Source: an uncultured Bacteroidota bacterium (GTDB lineage: Bacteria > Bacteroidota > Bacteroidia > Chitinophagales > Chitinophagaceae). From it: a stretch of DNA of 5,070 nucleotides. Below are positions 1 through 5,021 of this stretch, piece after piece. The DNA lies in NCBI GenBank assembly GCA_903825095.1, contig CAIJZF010000315.1, positions 1 through 5,070 of the forward strand, read 5' to 3'. Position numbers and translations under genes: made by a program. The notes below the pieces were generated by a model. That model did no database searches and had not been told where the DNA came from. It worked only from the letters and a program-made list of their open reading frames with translations. Every line of letters starts with the position of its first letter. Positions within the stretch are counted from its first letter, which is position 1.

Positions 1-1353
1 CAAACTCTTGCCCTTGGTTTCAGGAATAATTTTAATGGATAAATATAAAGCCGGTGTAGTCACCAAAGCAAATAGCCAAAATGTGCCCGCAGGCGATAGC
101 TTTTCTAATAATAATGGCGTAAGCTGCCCTACCAGCGCGGTTCCTATCCAAAGTGAAAAAGTAGCTAATGCCATGGCTTGACCACGGATTTTAGCTGGAA
201 ATATTTCAGATAATAAAACCCAAATAACCGGGCCATAAGAAAAAGCAAAGCAGGCAATGAAAAATAAAATAAAAGTAAGTAACAAGTAAGTATTATTAAT
301 ATTAAAATAAAACAGGCCGCCCACAATAATTAAAGAAGATAAAATACCAATCACTCCTGCAATTAATAAAGGCTTACGACCTAATTGATCTATTTTCCAA
401 ATAGCAATTAGAGTAAATAAAACATTCACTAGGCCAATAATCACTTGACTACCTAGAGCATCGGCAATGGGAAGCCCCGCCGATTCTAGTATTCCAGGAC
501 CATAATAAATAATGGCATTAATGCCGCTAATTTGCGTAAGAAAAGCAAGTGAAATGCCAATTAACATAGGTAGTCTAAAGCTTCCTTTAAATACAATACT
601 TAATCCGCCGCTCTCTCTAGCAAGGTTAGACTTAATATCATTCATTTCTTTTTGAGCCTCTTCATCATCTACAATTTTATGTAAAATAGTTAAGGCTTCT
701 GTTTCTCTATTTTGAATAGTTAACCATCTTGGACTCTCTGGAACAATTTGCAATAACAATAAAAATAAAATTGCTGGAATGGCAGAAGTGCCTAACATAA
801 TTCTCCAAACCTCTGAAACCATTATCTGGTATACAGTTCCGGTGCTTTGCGCAAAAGTATCAGATTGAGAAAGCTTTAATAAATAGGCATTGCTGAAATA
901 AGAACAAAGTATTCCAATGGTAATAGCAAATTGATACAATGCCACTAGTCTACCTCTTTTATGTGCTGGAGAAAGTTCTGAAATATATAAAGGAGATACC
1001 ATGGAAGCAACCCCTATACCTAGGCCACCAATAAAACGGTATAAAACTAAATCGTTGAATCCTATGGCGAATGTGCAACCAATGGCCGATACTCCAAAAA
1101 ACAAAGCCGATAAAATAAGTACTTTTTTACGGCCATATTTATCGCTTAAAACACCCGCCATGGCAACACCACTAATACATCCTACCAAGGCAGAGCTTAC
1201 ATACCAACCTGTGCTAATGGCATCTAAATGAAATTGTGCTGATACAAAATTGATGGTGCCAGAAATAACGGCGGTATCATAGCCAAATAAAAAGCCCCCC
1301 AAGGAAGCAATAATAGCCAAAGTATTTATGTAATTTTTTTTAGAGGATGCCAT
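1..1353 (-). CDS. Sugar:H+ symporter, MFS sugar porter family (XylE/GLUT-like), C-terminus cut by window edge
   Basis: This inner-membrane transporter probably imports a monosaccharide with a proton. Translating from the ATG at 1353 gives 451 residues without a stop, still open at position 1. The family signatures occur in order: GGFLFGYDTAVISG (19-32), DKYGRKK (71-77), the R106 region GGLGIGVASM (109-118), PESPRWL (205-211), QISGINAIIYYGP (274-286), DQLGRKP (322-328), GPVIWVLLSEIFP (374-386) and PETKGKSL (444-451). About twelve hydrophobic segments are visible. By eye, D26 and R106 match the proton-coupling pair D27/R133 of E. coli XylE. Q141, Q274, N279, W378 and W402 match its sugar-binding residues, while XylE Q288 is T273 and Q415 is L401 here, so the substrate may not be xylose. 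XylE has 491 residues, so only a short tail should be missing. A divergent region with a possible operator lies upstream. The family call is firm; the substrate is unknown. Confidence 0.95.
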   Translation of the reverse strand, partial: MASSKKNYINTLAIIASLGGFLFGYDTAVISGTINFVSAQFHLDAISTGWYVSSALVGCISGVAMAGVLSDKYGRKKVLILSALFFGVSAIGCTFAIGFNDLVLYRFIGGLGIGVASMVSPLYISELSPAHKRGRLVALYQFAITIGILCSYFSNAYLLKLSQSDTFAQSTGTVYQIMVSEVWRIMLGTSAIPAILFLLLLQIVPESPRWLTIQNRETEALTILHKIVDDEEAQKEMNDIKSNLARESGGLSIVFKGSFRLPMLIGISLAFLTQISGINAIIYYGPGILESAGLPIADALGSQVIIGLVNVLFTLIAIWKIDQLGRKPLLIAGVIGILSSLIIVGGLFYFNINNTYLLLTFILFFIACFAFSYGPVIWVLLSEIFPAKIRGQAMALATFSLWIGTALVGQLTPLLLEKLSPAGTFWLFALVTTPALYLSIKIIPETKGKSL

Positions 1354-1390
1354 TGTCGTAATTGTGGTTTATAATTAGCTGAAAGCAAGG

Positions 1391-1417
1391 AAATTCGTAT
1401 CTCTAATATACGATTTT
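1391..1417. repeat. Inverted repeat, candidate operator over the transporter promoter
   Basis: Two 10-bp arms (1391-1400, aaattcgtat, and 1408-1417, atacgatttt) match as inverted copies at 9 of 10 positions, with a 7-bp spacer. The core is CGTAT-N7-ATACG. It lies 38 to 64 bp upstream of the sugar transporter start and overlaps the -7 element proposed for that gene. The symmetry and place fit the binding site of a dimeric repressor, for example a LacI- or GntR-type sugar regulator, but no regulator gene is present here. It could instead form a hairpin in the leader RNA. Confidence 0.45.
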
Positions 1418-1432
1418 ATGATGAGACCCAAA
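1403..1432 (-). promoter_or_regulatory. Possible Bacteroidota-type promoter for the sugar transporter
   Basis: On the minus strand TTTG (1432-1429) is followed after 18 bp by TATATTAG (1410-1403). The latter matches five of the six fixed positions of the Bacteroidota -7 consensus TAnnTTTG, and the spacing suits the known -33/-7 arrangement. Transcription would start near 1396-1398, giving a leader of about 45 nt. In such AT-rich DNA a chance match is possible. Confidence 0.4.
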
Positions 1433-1460
1433 AAGCCCAATATATTGACTGGCTAAGCTT

Positions 1461-1468
1461 TATCTTTG
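1461..1468 (+). promoter_or_regulatory. -7 promoter element for the trmB operon
   Basis: TATCTTTG is an exact match to the Bacteroidota -7 consensus TAnnTTTG and ends 4 bp before the trmB ATG at 1473. I see no -33 TTG at the usual distance; the nearest, at 1445-1447, is too close. If active, transcription would start at or within a few bases of the ATG, giving a leaderless or nearly leaderless mRNA. Confidence 0.4.
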
Positions 1469-1472
1469 CCCC

Positions 1473-2318
1473 ATGGGCCAGAAAAAACTCATCAAATTTG
1501 CAGCCATTAAGCAGTACGAGAATGTGCTGGAATACCCACAGGGTATGCCCGGAAAATGGAATGCCTTTTTTGAAAAATTAAGCTTGGGCGACTACCCCAT
1601 TTCATTGGATGCCCTTGAAATTAGCTCTAATATTAGTGCTGAAAACAATACCCCCAATAAGCCCCTTACATTGGAACTGGCCTGTGGGCGTGGAGAGTAT
1701 GCGGTGGGTTTGGCGCGACTATTTCCTGAACAAAATTTTCTAGGGCTGGACATTAAAGGTAATAGAATTTGGAAAGGCGCCAGTATTGCCAATAAAGAAG
1801 CCATCAAAAATGTTGCCTTTGTTAGAACGCAGATAGAACAAAGCATTCAGTATTTTGCCAAAGAAGAAGTAGATGAAATATGGATTACTTTTCCCGATCC
1901 TCAATTAAGATTGTCTAAAGCTAAAAAGCGTTTAACCCATCCCCAGTTTTTAAGACTATACCAGCAATTTCTAAAACCCGGAGGTATAGTACATTTAAAA
2001 ACAGATAGCCCTAATTTATACTTGTTTACAAAAACAGTCATTGAGCTATACGGCCTAACACTATTGACTTCTACCGATGATGTATATGGAACTGCATTTA
2101 TGCAATCGGATAAATGGGACCAGCGCTGTGCTATTAAAACATATTATGAGGGATTAAATATTGCTAGTAGTAATCGCATTCACTATATTCAATTTAAAAT
2201 TGATAAAGCATTACCCATTGCAAAAGATGAAACCCTCAAAGAAATGATTGCTGCCTTTGAAGTAACAGAAACTCATGATGCAAAAAGAGAAAGAGGCGTT
2301 AAAGCAAATGAAGATTAA
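1473..2318 (+). CDS. trmB: tRNA (guanine-N7-)-methyltransferase
   Basis: TrmB uses S-adenosylmethionine to methylate N7 of G46 in the variable loop of tRNAs, in the cytoplasm. The 281-residue product opens with the Bacteroidota-type N-terminus (MGQKKLIKFA, then GKWNAFF at 27-33), which supports the ATG at 1473; an in-frame stop lies at 1446-1448. The SAM-binding fold follows: LELACGRGEYAVGLA (67-81), GLDIKG (91-96) and NVAFVRTQIE (113-122). ITFPDPQLR (138-146), KKRLTHPQFL (151-160), LKTDS (175-179) and IKTYYEGLN (221-229) are the substrate and catalytic motifs of the family. The protein is longer than the usual 210-240 residues because of a linker of about 30 residues (34-63) before the SAM motif and a charged tail of about 35 residues after the fold. 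It is the first gene of a probable three-gene operon, 49 bp before the DUF5522 gene. All expected motifs are intact. Confidence 0.96.
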   Translation: MGQKKLIKFAAIKQYENVLEYPQGMPGKWNAFFEKLSLGDYPISLDALEISSNISAENNTPNKPLTLELACGRGEYAVGLARLFPEQNFLGLDIKGNRIWKGASIANKEAIKNVAFVRTQIEQSIQYFAKEEVDEIWITFPDPQLRLSKAKKRLTHPQFLRLYQQFLKPGGIVHLKTDSPNLYLFTKTVIELYGLTLLTSTDDVYGTAFMQSDKWDQRCAIKTYYEGLNIASSNRIHYIQFKIDKALPIAKDETLKEMIAAFEVTETHDAKRERGVKANED

Positions 2319-2319
2319 A

Positions 2320-2344
2320 TAAACGAAACTTAAAGTAAACGAAA
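2320..2344 (+). repeat. Short direct repeat TAAACGAAA x2
   Basis: The 9-mer TAAACGAAA occurs at 2320-2328 and again at 2336-2344, 16 bp apart, in the 49-bp gap after trmB. The gap is very rich in A and precedes the DUF5522 start. It may be a chance low-complexity match; no function is assigned. Confidence 0.3.
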
Positions 2345-2367
2345 ATAAAACAAGGGAAAAGTAAAAC

Positions 2368-2580
2368 ATGATTGAAGGCGTAGAATATTATATTGATGTA
2401 GATGGTAAATATGTGTTTACTGAATTATACCATAAGCAAAGAGGCTATTGCTGTGGCAATGCTTGCAGACACTGCCCTTATGCATACGAGGCAGTGCCTG
2501 AGCCTGTCAAAACTAGGTTACTTCTTATAAAAGAATTGAGCAACCATAAAATTTCTAATGCAATACACACCAAAGACTAA
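2368..2580 (+). CDS. DUF5522 family small cysteine-rich protein
   Basis: This 70-residue protein carries the signature of DUF5522, a family of unknown function common in Bacteroidota. The domain fills residues 2-41: IEGVEYYID, YVFTELYHKQRGY, then CCGNACRHCPY (28-38). C28, C29, C33 and C36, with H35 nearby, resemble a compact metal-binding (probably zinc) knuckle, but metal binding is inferred from the spacing only. There is no signal peptide or membrane segment, so it should be cytoplasmic. The ATG at 2368 sits just before the conserved domain and follows a purine-rich stretch (aagggaaaag) that may help ribosome binding. Its last 23 bp overlap the start of the alkyltransferase-like gene in another frame, which suggests translational coupling. 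The tail after residue 45 is not conserved as far as I know. Confidence 0.85.
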   Translation: MIEGVEYYIDVDGKYVFTELYHKQRGYCCGNACRHCPYAYEAVPEPVKTRLLLIKELSNHKISNAIHTKD

Positions 2581-2905
2581 AGATTTTTTTCAAAATGTAT
2601 TTGATGTAGTGCGCCTTATTCCCAAAGGTCGTGTTACTAGCTATGGAGCTATTGCAAAATATTTAGGAACAGGTGGCAGCTCGCGGATGGTGGGCTGGGC
2701 GATGAATGCATCACATGGAGTTAAACCCAAGGTACCAGCGCATAGAGTGGTAAATAGAAATGGAATGCTAAGTGGTAAAGCGCATTTTGCAACGCCTACA
2801 ACTATGCAAGAACTACTTGCCAAAGAAAAAATAAAAGTGAAAAACGAAACCATTATAGATTTCGAAAAACATTTCTGGGACCCAGTTAAAGAATTAGGGA
2901 TTTAA
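2558..2905 (+). CDS. Alkyltransferase-like protein (ATL), MGMT family, Cys-to-Ala active site
   Basis: The 115-residue protein is the DNA-binding domain of the O6-alkylguanine-DNA alkyltransferase family: IPKGRVTSYGAIA (21-33), SSRMVGWAMN (41-50) and VPAHRVVNRNGMLSG (59-73). Repair enzymes have PCHRV. Here the methyl-accepting cysteine is A61, so it cannot remove alkyl groups itself. Known ATLs bind O6-alkylguanine, flip it out and hand the lesion to nucleotide excision repair. E. coli Atl has Trp at this place, and an Ala version (TTHA1564) is known in Thermus. Y29 and R43 match the base-flipping tyrosine and the arginine finger. The ATG at 2558 is the only one between an in-frame stop (2537-2539) and the domain, which confirms the 23-bp overlap with the DUF5522 gene. 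The stop overlaps that of the convergent DUF420 gene. Confidence 0.93.
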   Translation: MQYTPKTKDFFQNVFDVVRLIPKGRVTSYGAIAKYLGTGGSSRMVGWAMNASHGVKPKVPAHRVVNRNGMLSGKAHFATPTTMQELLAKEKIKVKNETIIDFEKHFWDPVKELGI

Positions 2906-3486
2906 CTATAATAAGGCGATATCATTAAATACACCAAGGGCCCAGTAACTGCTACATAGAACCATATAGGCCAAATTCTTCTTGCTTTTCTTTTATGGTC
3001 TTCAAATTCGCTTGTTAAACCACGGTAAGCGGTAAATAATATAAAAGGCAAGCTGGTAGCTGCTAGAATAATATGGGTAAATAATAAAATAAAGTAGAAG
3101 GCTCTTAAATTACCCACTACTGCTTGTTCTGCAATGCTTACAATACCATCATGGTCGGTATCGCCGAACTTCGTCTCCCCTGCTAATAAATGATGTGCGA
3201 TATAAGAGACTAAAAATAAAACAGACAATAAAAGCGCTGTTAGCATAATATTTTTATGCGCTGTATATTTTTTTTGCTTCACTGCCACTAATGCTGCTAC
3301 TAATAAAACAGCTACTATAGCATTGATGATGGCGTTCGCTAAAGCAAATATATGTTTGTCAAAAGGCAGTTCTACTGTAATAGTAAACTTAGTTAAAAAG
3401 CTTACGGCTACAAATACTACTACCGAAAATACTCCAATTAATAATTTCGCTTGTTTGTCGTTCTTTTGTAAAATAGGTTTCAACAT
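2902..3486 (-). CDS. DUF420 membrane protein, probable cytochrome oxidase assembly factor (CtaM/YozB-like)
   Basis: This 194-residue protein has five likely membrane helices (about 14-33, 47-69, 79-101, 128-152, 172-190). The histidine-bearing segments YIAHHLL (95-101) and FTHIILAATSLPFILFTAYR (136-155) are typical of DUF420. The family includes Staphylococcus CtaM and Bacillus YozB; CtaM is needed for an active aa3-type oxidase. H98, H99 and H138 sit at membrane ends and could bind haem or metal, which is inference. The loop between helices 3 and 4 carries DTDHDGIVSIAE (109-120), which matches a canonical 12-residue EF-hand calcium loop. The gene follows sco and a 38-residue membrane protein at short spacing, so it is probably the last gene of an oxidase-assembly operon. 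The start at 3486 lies 10 nt after the preceding stop. Confidence 0.88.
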   Translation of the reverse strand: MLKPILQKNDKQAKLLIGVFSVVVFVAVSFLTKFTITVELPFDKHIFALANAIINAIVAVLLVAALVAVKQKKYTAHKNIMLTALLLSVLFLVSYIAHHLLAGETKFGDTDHDGIVSIAEQAVVGNLRAFYFILLFTHIILAATSLPFILFTAYRGLTSEFEDHKRKARRIWPIWFYVAVTGPLVYLMISPYYS

Positions 3487-3496
3487 ATTTTATAAA

Positions 3497-3613
3497 TTAA
3501 TTCTTATTTAAAATAAATTTGATCATTCTCATTAACATAATCGCAAGAAATACTATTAACCCTACTCTTATTTCTTGTTTATATTTTCTTGTAAACTCAT
3601 TCCAAGTATACAT
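3497..3613 (-). CDS. Small single-pass membrane protein, 38 residues, unknown function
   Basis: An ATG at 3613 opens a 38-residue frame closed by TAA at 3497-3499. It fills the gap between sco and the DUF420 gene, with 5 nt after the sco stop and 10 nt before the DUF420 ATG, which is the spacing of a real operon gene. The product starts MYTWNEFTRKYKQEIRVG, a polar basic segment, followed by one hydrophobic stretch LIVFLAIMLM (19-28) and a basic tail (RMIKFILNKN). This is the pattern of a small membrane protein with a cytoplasmic N-terminal part or an amphipathic helix. Haem-copper oxidase clusters often carry tiny single-helix subunits or assembly proteins such as CcoS, CcoQ or CcoH-like proteins, but I recognise no named family. 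It could be an oxidase subunit, a partner of SCO or DUF420, or a chance frame in AT-rich DNA; the tight fit argues against chance. Confidence 0.7.
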   Translation of the reverse strand: MYTWNEFTRKYKQEIRVGLIVFLAIMLMRMIKFILNKN

Positions 3614-3618
3614 TAGAC

Positions 3619-4431
3619 TTAATTTTTCTTATTAAATTTAGTATTAAAATAGTAAACAAACCAACTTACTAGTAAGGCTATTATTAGCCATAGCCAGCTT
3701 AGGTCTATAATATCTTGAAATATTTTATTTTTCTTAGTCTTATCTTTTTCTAGCATTAAATACCCTACATCCTTGGCTAGTTTTAAAATAGAAGTAGAAT
3801 CTAATCCATTATAATAGCCGCGCACTTGCATTTTTTTATCAATTAAAATAAAGCGGCTGGTATGCACAAAATCGGGGCTAATGGGCTCTTCGCTAAATTG
3901 ATCCACTTTTAATTCTTCATAAGCAAACTTATAAATTGAATCGCGATTACCAGTGAGTAGCCACCAGTTGTCGGCTATCACACCCGTCTTATTGGCATAG
4001 GCTCTTAATACAGGAACACTGTCTCTAAGAGGGTCAACACTAATGGACATAAAATGAACAATAGAAGTGTCTACTTTTTTGCGTACATCTCCTCCTCTAG
4101 AAAAAGATTGTTGCAACTTACTCATGTTACTAGTAAGCCTTGGGCAAATACTACCACAGCTGGTAAAAAATAAATCCAGAATAATTATTTTTCCCTGCTG
4201 GTCATATAAATTAACGGTATCGCCTAATTGATTCACCAATTGAATATTCTTAGTGGTATGCCAAATGCTATCCGATTTTTGTTTACCATCCACCACTTGC
4301 TCCATAACGGTGTCTAATAAATAATGGCGAGGCATAATAACAGCAGTATCGCTTGCCGATTTCAACCACAGGTAACAAGCAACAGGTATTACCAGCGCAA
4401 TTAATAAACCGTAAATGGATTTCTTAGACAT
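3619..4431 (-). CDS. SCO family copper chaperone for cytochrome c oxidase CuA assembly
   Basis: SCO proteins hold copper in a thioredoxin-like fold outside the inner membrane and deliver it to, or reduce, the CuA site of oxidase subunit II. The 270-residue product has an N-terminal membrane anchor (about 6-24), then the fold with KIIILDLFFTSCGSICP (81-97), where C92 and C96 form the CxxxC motif, SVDPLRDS (131-138), and DFVHTSRFILID (187-198) with the copper ligand H190. All three copper ligands are present. Unusually, a second hydrophobic stretch, WLWLIIALLVSWFVYYF (246-262), ends the protein, so both ends would be membrane-anchored, with the basic tail NTKFNKKN in the cytoplasm. The gene lies 77 bp downstream of subunit IV behind a terminator-like hairpin, and 5 nt before the small membrane protein. 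The family call is firm. Confidence 0.95.
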   Translation of the reverse strand: MSKKSIYGLLIALVIPVACYLWLKSASDTAVIMPRHYLLDTVMEQVVDGKQKSDSIWHTTKNIQLVNQLGDTVNLYDQQGKIIILDLFFTSCGSICPRLTSNMSKLQQSFSRGGDVRKKVDTSIVHFMSISVDPLRDSVPVLRAYANKTGVIADNWWLLTGNRDSIYKFAYEELKVDQFSEEPISPDFVHTSRFILIDKKMQVRGYYNGLDSTSILKLAKDVGYLMLEKDKTKKNKIFQDIIDLSWLWLIIALLVSWFVYYFNTKFNKKN

Positions 4432-4442
4432 TTTTACTATTT

Positions 4443-4473
4443 AAAAAACCACCTCTATGATTGAGGTGGTTTT
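4443..4473 (-). terminator. Rho-independent terminator or attenuator hairpin between coxIV and sco
   Basis: An 11-bp perfect stem (4445-4455, AAAACCACCTC, with 4463-4473, GAGGTGGTTTT) encloses a 7-nt loop. On the minus strand the stem runs into six T residues (4448-4443), as in an intrinsic terminator. On the plus strand it is followed by TTTTATTTTT, so it could act both ways. It lies 35 bp after the subunit IV stop codon and only 11 nt before the sco ATG. A full stop here would leave no room for a sco promoter downstream, so partial read-through is likely. Confidence 0.8.
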
Positions 4474-4508
4474 ATTTTTATGAGTTACAATTTTTTTATG
4501 CCTAGTTT

Positions 4509-5021
4509 TTAATAATAGGGTTCTACTGCAGGTTTAGCCGTTTCATGACTTGTGCCTATGGTTTCATGTTTAGCATCAGTAGCTTCATGCTTTGCATCTG
4601 TAGCTTCATGTTTTGCTGCTCCGTGCTCTTCCCCTTCTTTCTTCTCCACCTTAATAGTAGCTTGCTCTTTAAAATAAGAATCGTAGTCGTTACGTAAATT
4701 TCTAAATGAATTACCATCCCATAAGAAAGCGCCAATAAACCATACAAATAATAACAATGGCACAATAATAGTCATTATTAAGTTTTTTACTTCATGCTTT
4801 AAGTGCATAAAATAAGCAACAATATAAAAAGCCTTAGCCATCATTAAAATAACAATGGTTCCTTTAATAGCTAATTTTAAGCCCACTGAAGTCATGCTAA
4901 TCATCCAGAAACCTAAGATTAATTCAATGATCGTAAATACCGATAAAATAATGGTTACTTTTTTAATTTCCGCCATTGCTTCTGCGTTATGCGCTTCGTG
5001 GTCTGTGTGTGAATGTGACAT
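4509..5021 (-). CDS. Cytochrome c oxidase subunit IV family protein, with histidine-rich ends
   Basis: This is a small membrane subunit of the prokaryotic COX4 family (CyoD/CtaF type) of haem-copper oxidases, which helps stabilise the core subunits. The 170-residue product has three membrane helices (about 21-43, 50-72 and 80-102), with KAFYIVAYFMHLKHE (63-77) and VPLLLFVWFIGAFLWDG (87-103) as the typical family segments. The N-terminus is rich in histidine (MSHSHTDHEAHNAEAM), as often seen in Bacteroidota members. The C-terminal tail of about 65 residues is polar, and residues 137-164 consist of a 7-residue repeat built on KHEATDA. The usual length is about 100-125, so the tail is an addition. 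The subunit III gene is expected upstream, beyond the window. The start at 5021 gives the normal N-terminus. The downstream hairpin probably marks the end of the main oxidase transcript. Confidence 0.9.
   Translation of the reverse strand: MSHSHTDHEAHNAEAMAEIKKVTIILSVFTIIELILGFWMISMTSVGLKLAIKGTIVILMMAKAFYIVAYFMHLKHEVKNLIMTIIVPLLLFVWFIGAFLWDGNSFRNLRNDYDSYFKEQATIKVEKKEGEEHGAAKHEATDAKHEATDAKHETIGTSHETAKPAVEPYY
4530..4613 (-). repeat. 21-bp tandem repeat coding for a histidine-containing heptapeptide
   Basis: Four successive 7-residue units are read on the minus strand: KHEATDA, KHEATDA, KHETIGT, SHETAKP. The first two units (4613-4593 and 4592-4572) agree at 18 of 21 bases and differ only at third codon positions, so the peptide has been kept while the DNA drifted. 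Each unit has His-Glu at positions 2-3. The repeat lies in the soluble tail of the oxidase subunit IV protein and may have arisen by slippage. Confidence 0.85.

Noticed and set aside
1001..1231. Plus-strand frame of 76 residues
   Set aside because: It lies wholly inside the sugar transporter gene on the other strand, which has clear family motifs there.
1445..1468. Sigma-70-like promoter TTGACT with TATCTT before trmB
   Set aside because: The gap between the two boxes is only 10 bp, too short for any standard promoter.
1592..1846. Minus-strand frame of 84 residues
   Set aside because: It is antisense to the SAM-binding region of trmB and has no recognisable features.
2641..2853. Minus-strand frame of 70 residues with hydrophobic composition
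   Set aside because: It is antisense to the conserved core of the alkyltransferase-like gene; its hydrophobicity follows from the opposite strand.
3323..3511. Plus-strand frame of 62 residues
   Set aside because: It is antisense to the first part of the DUF420 gene and runs across the small membrane protein gene.
4572..4613. CRISPR-like or intergenic tandem repeat
   Set aside because: The repeat lies in a coding frame, has no unique spacers, and its changes are at silent third codon positions.
4556..4765. Minus-strand frame of 69 residues
   Set aside because: It is a shifted reading of the oxidase subunit IV gene, whose own frame has the family motifs and the heptapeptide repeat.
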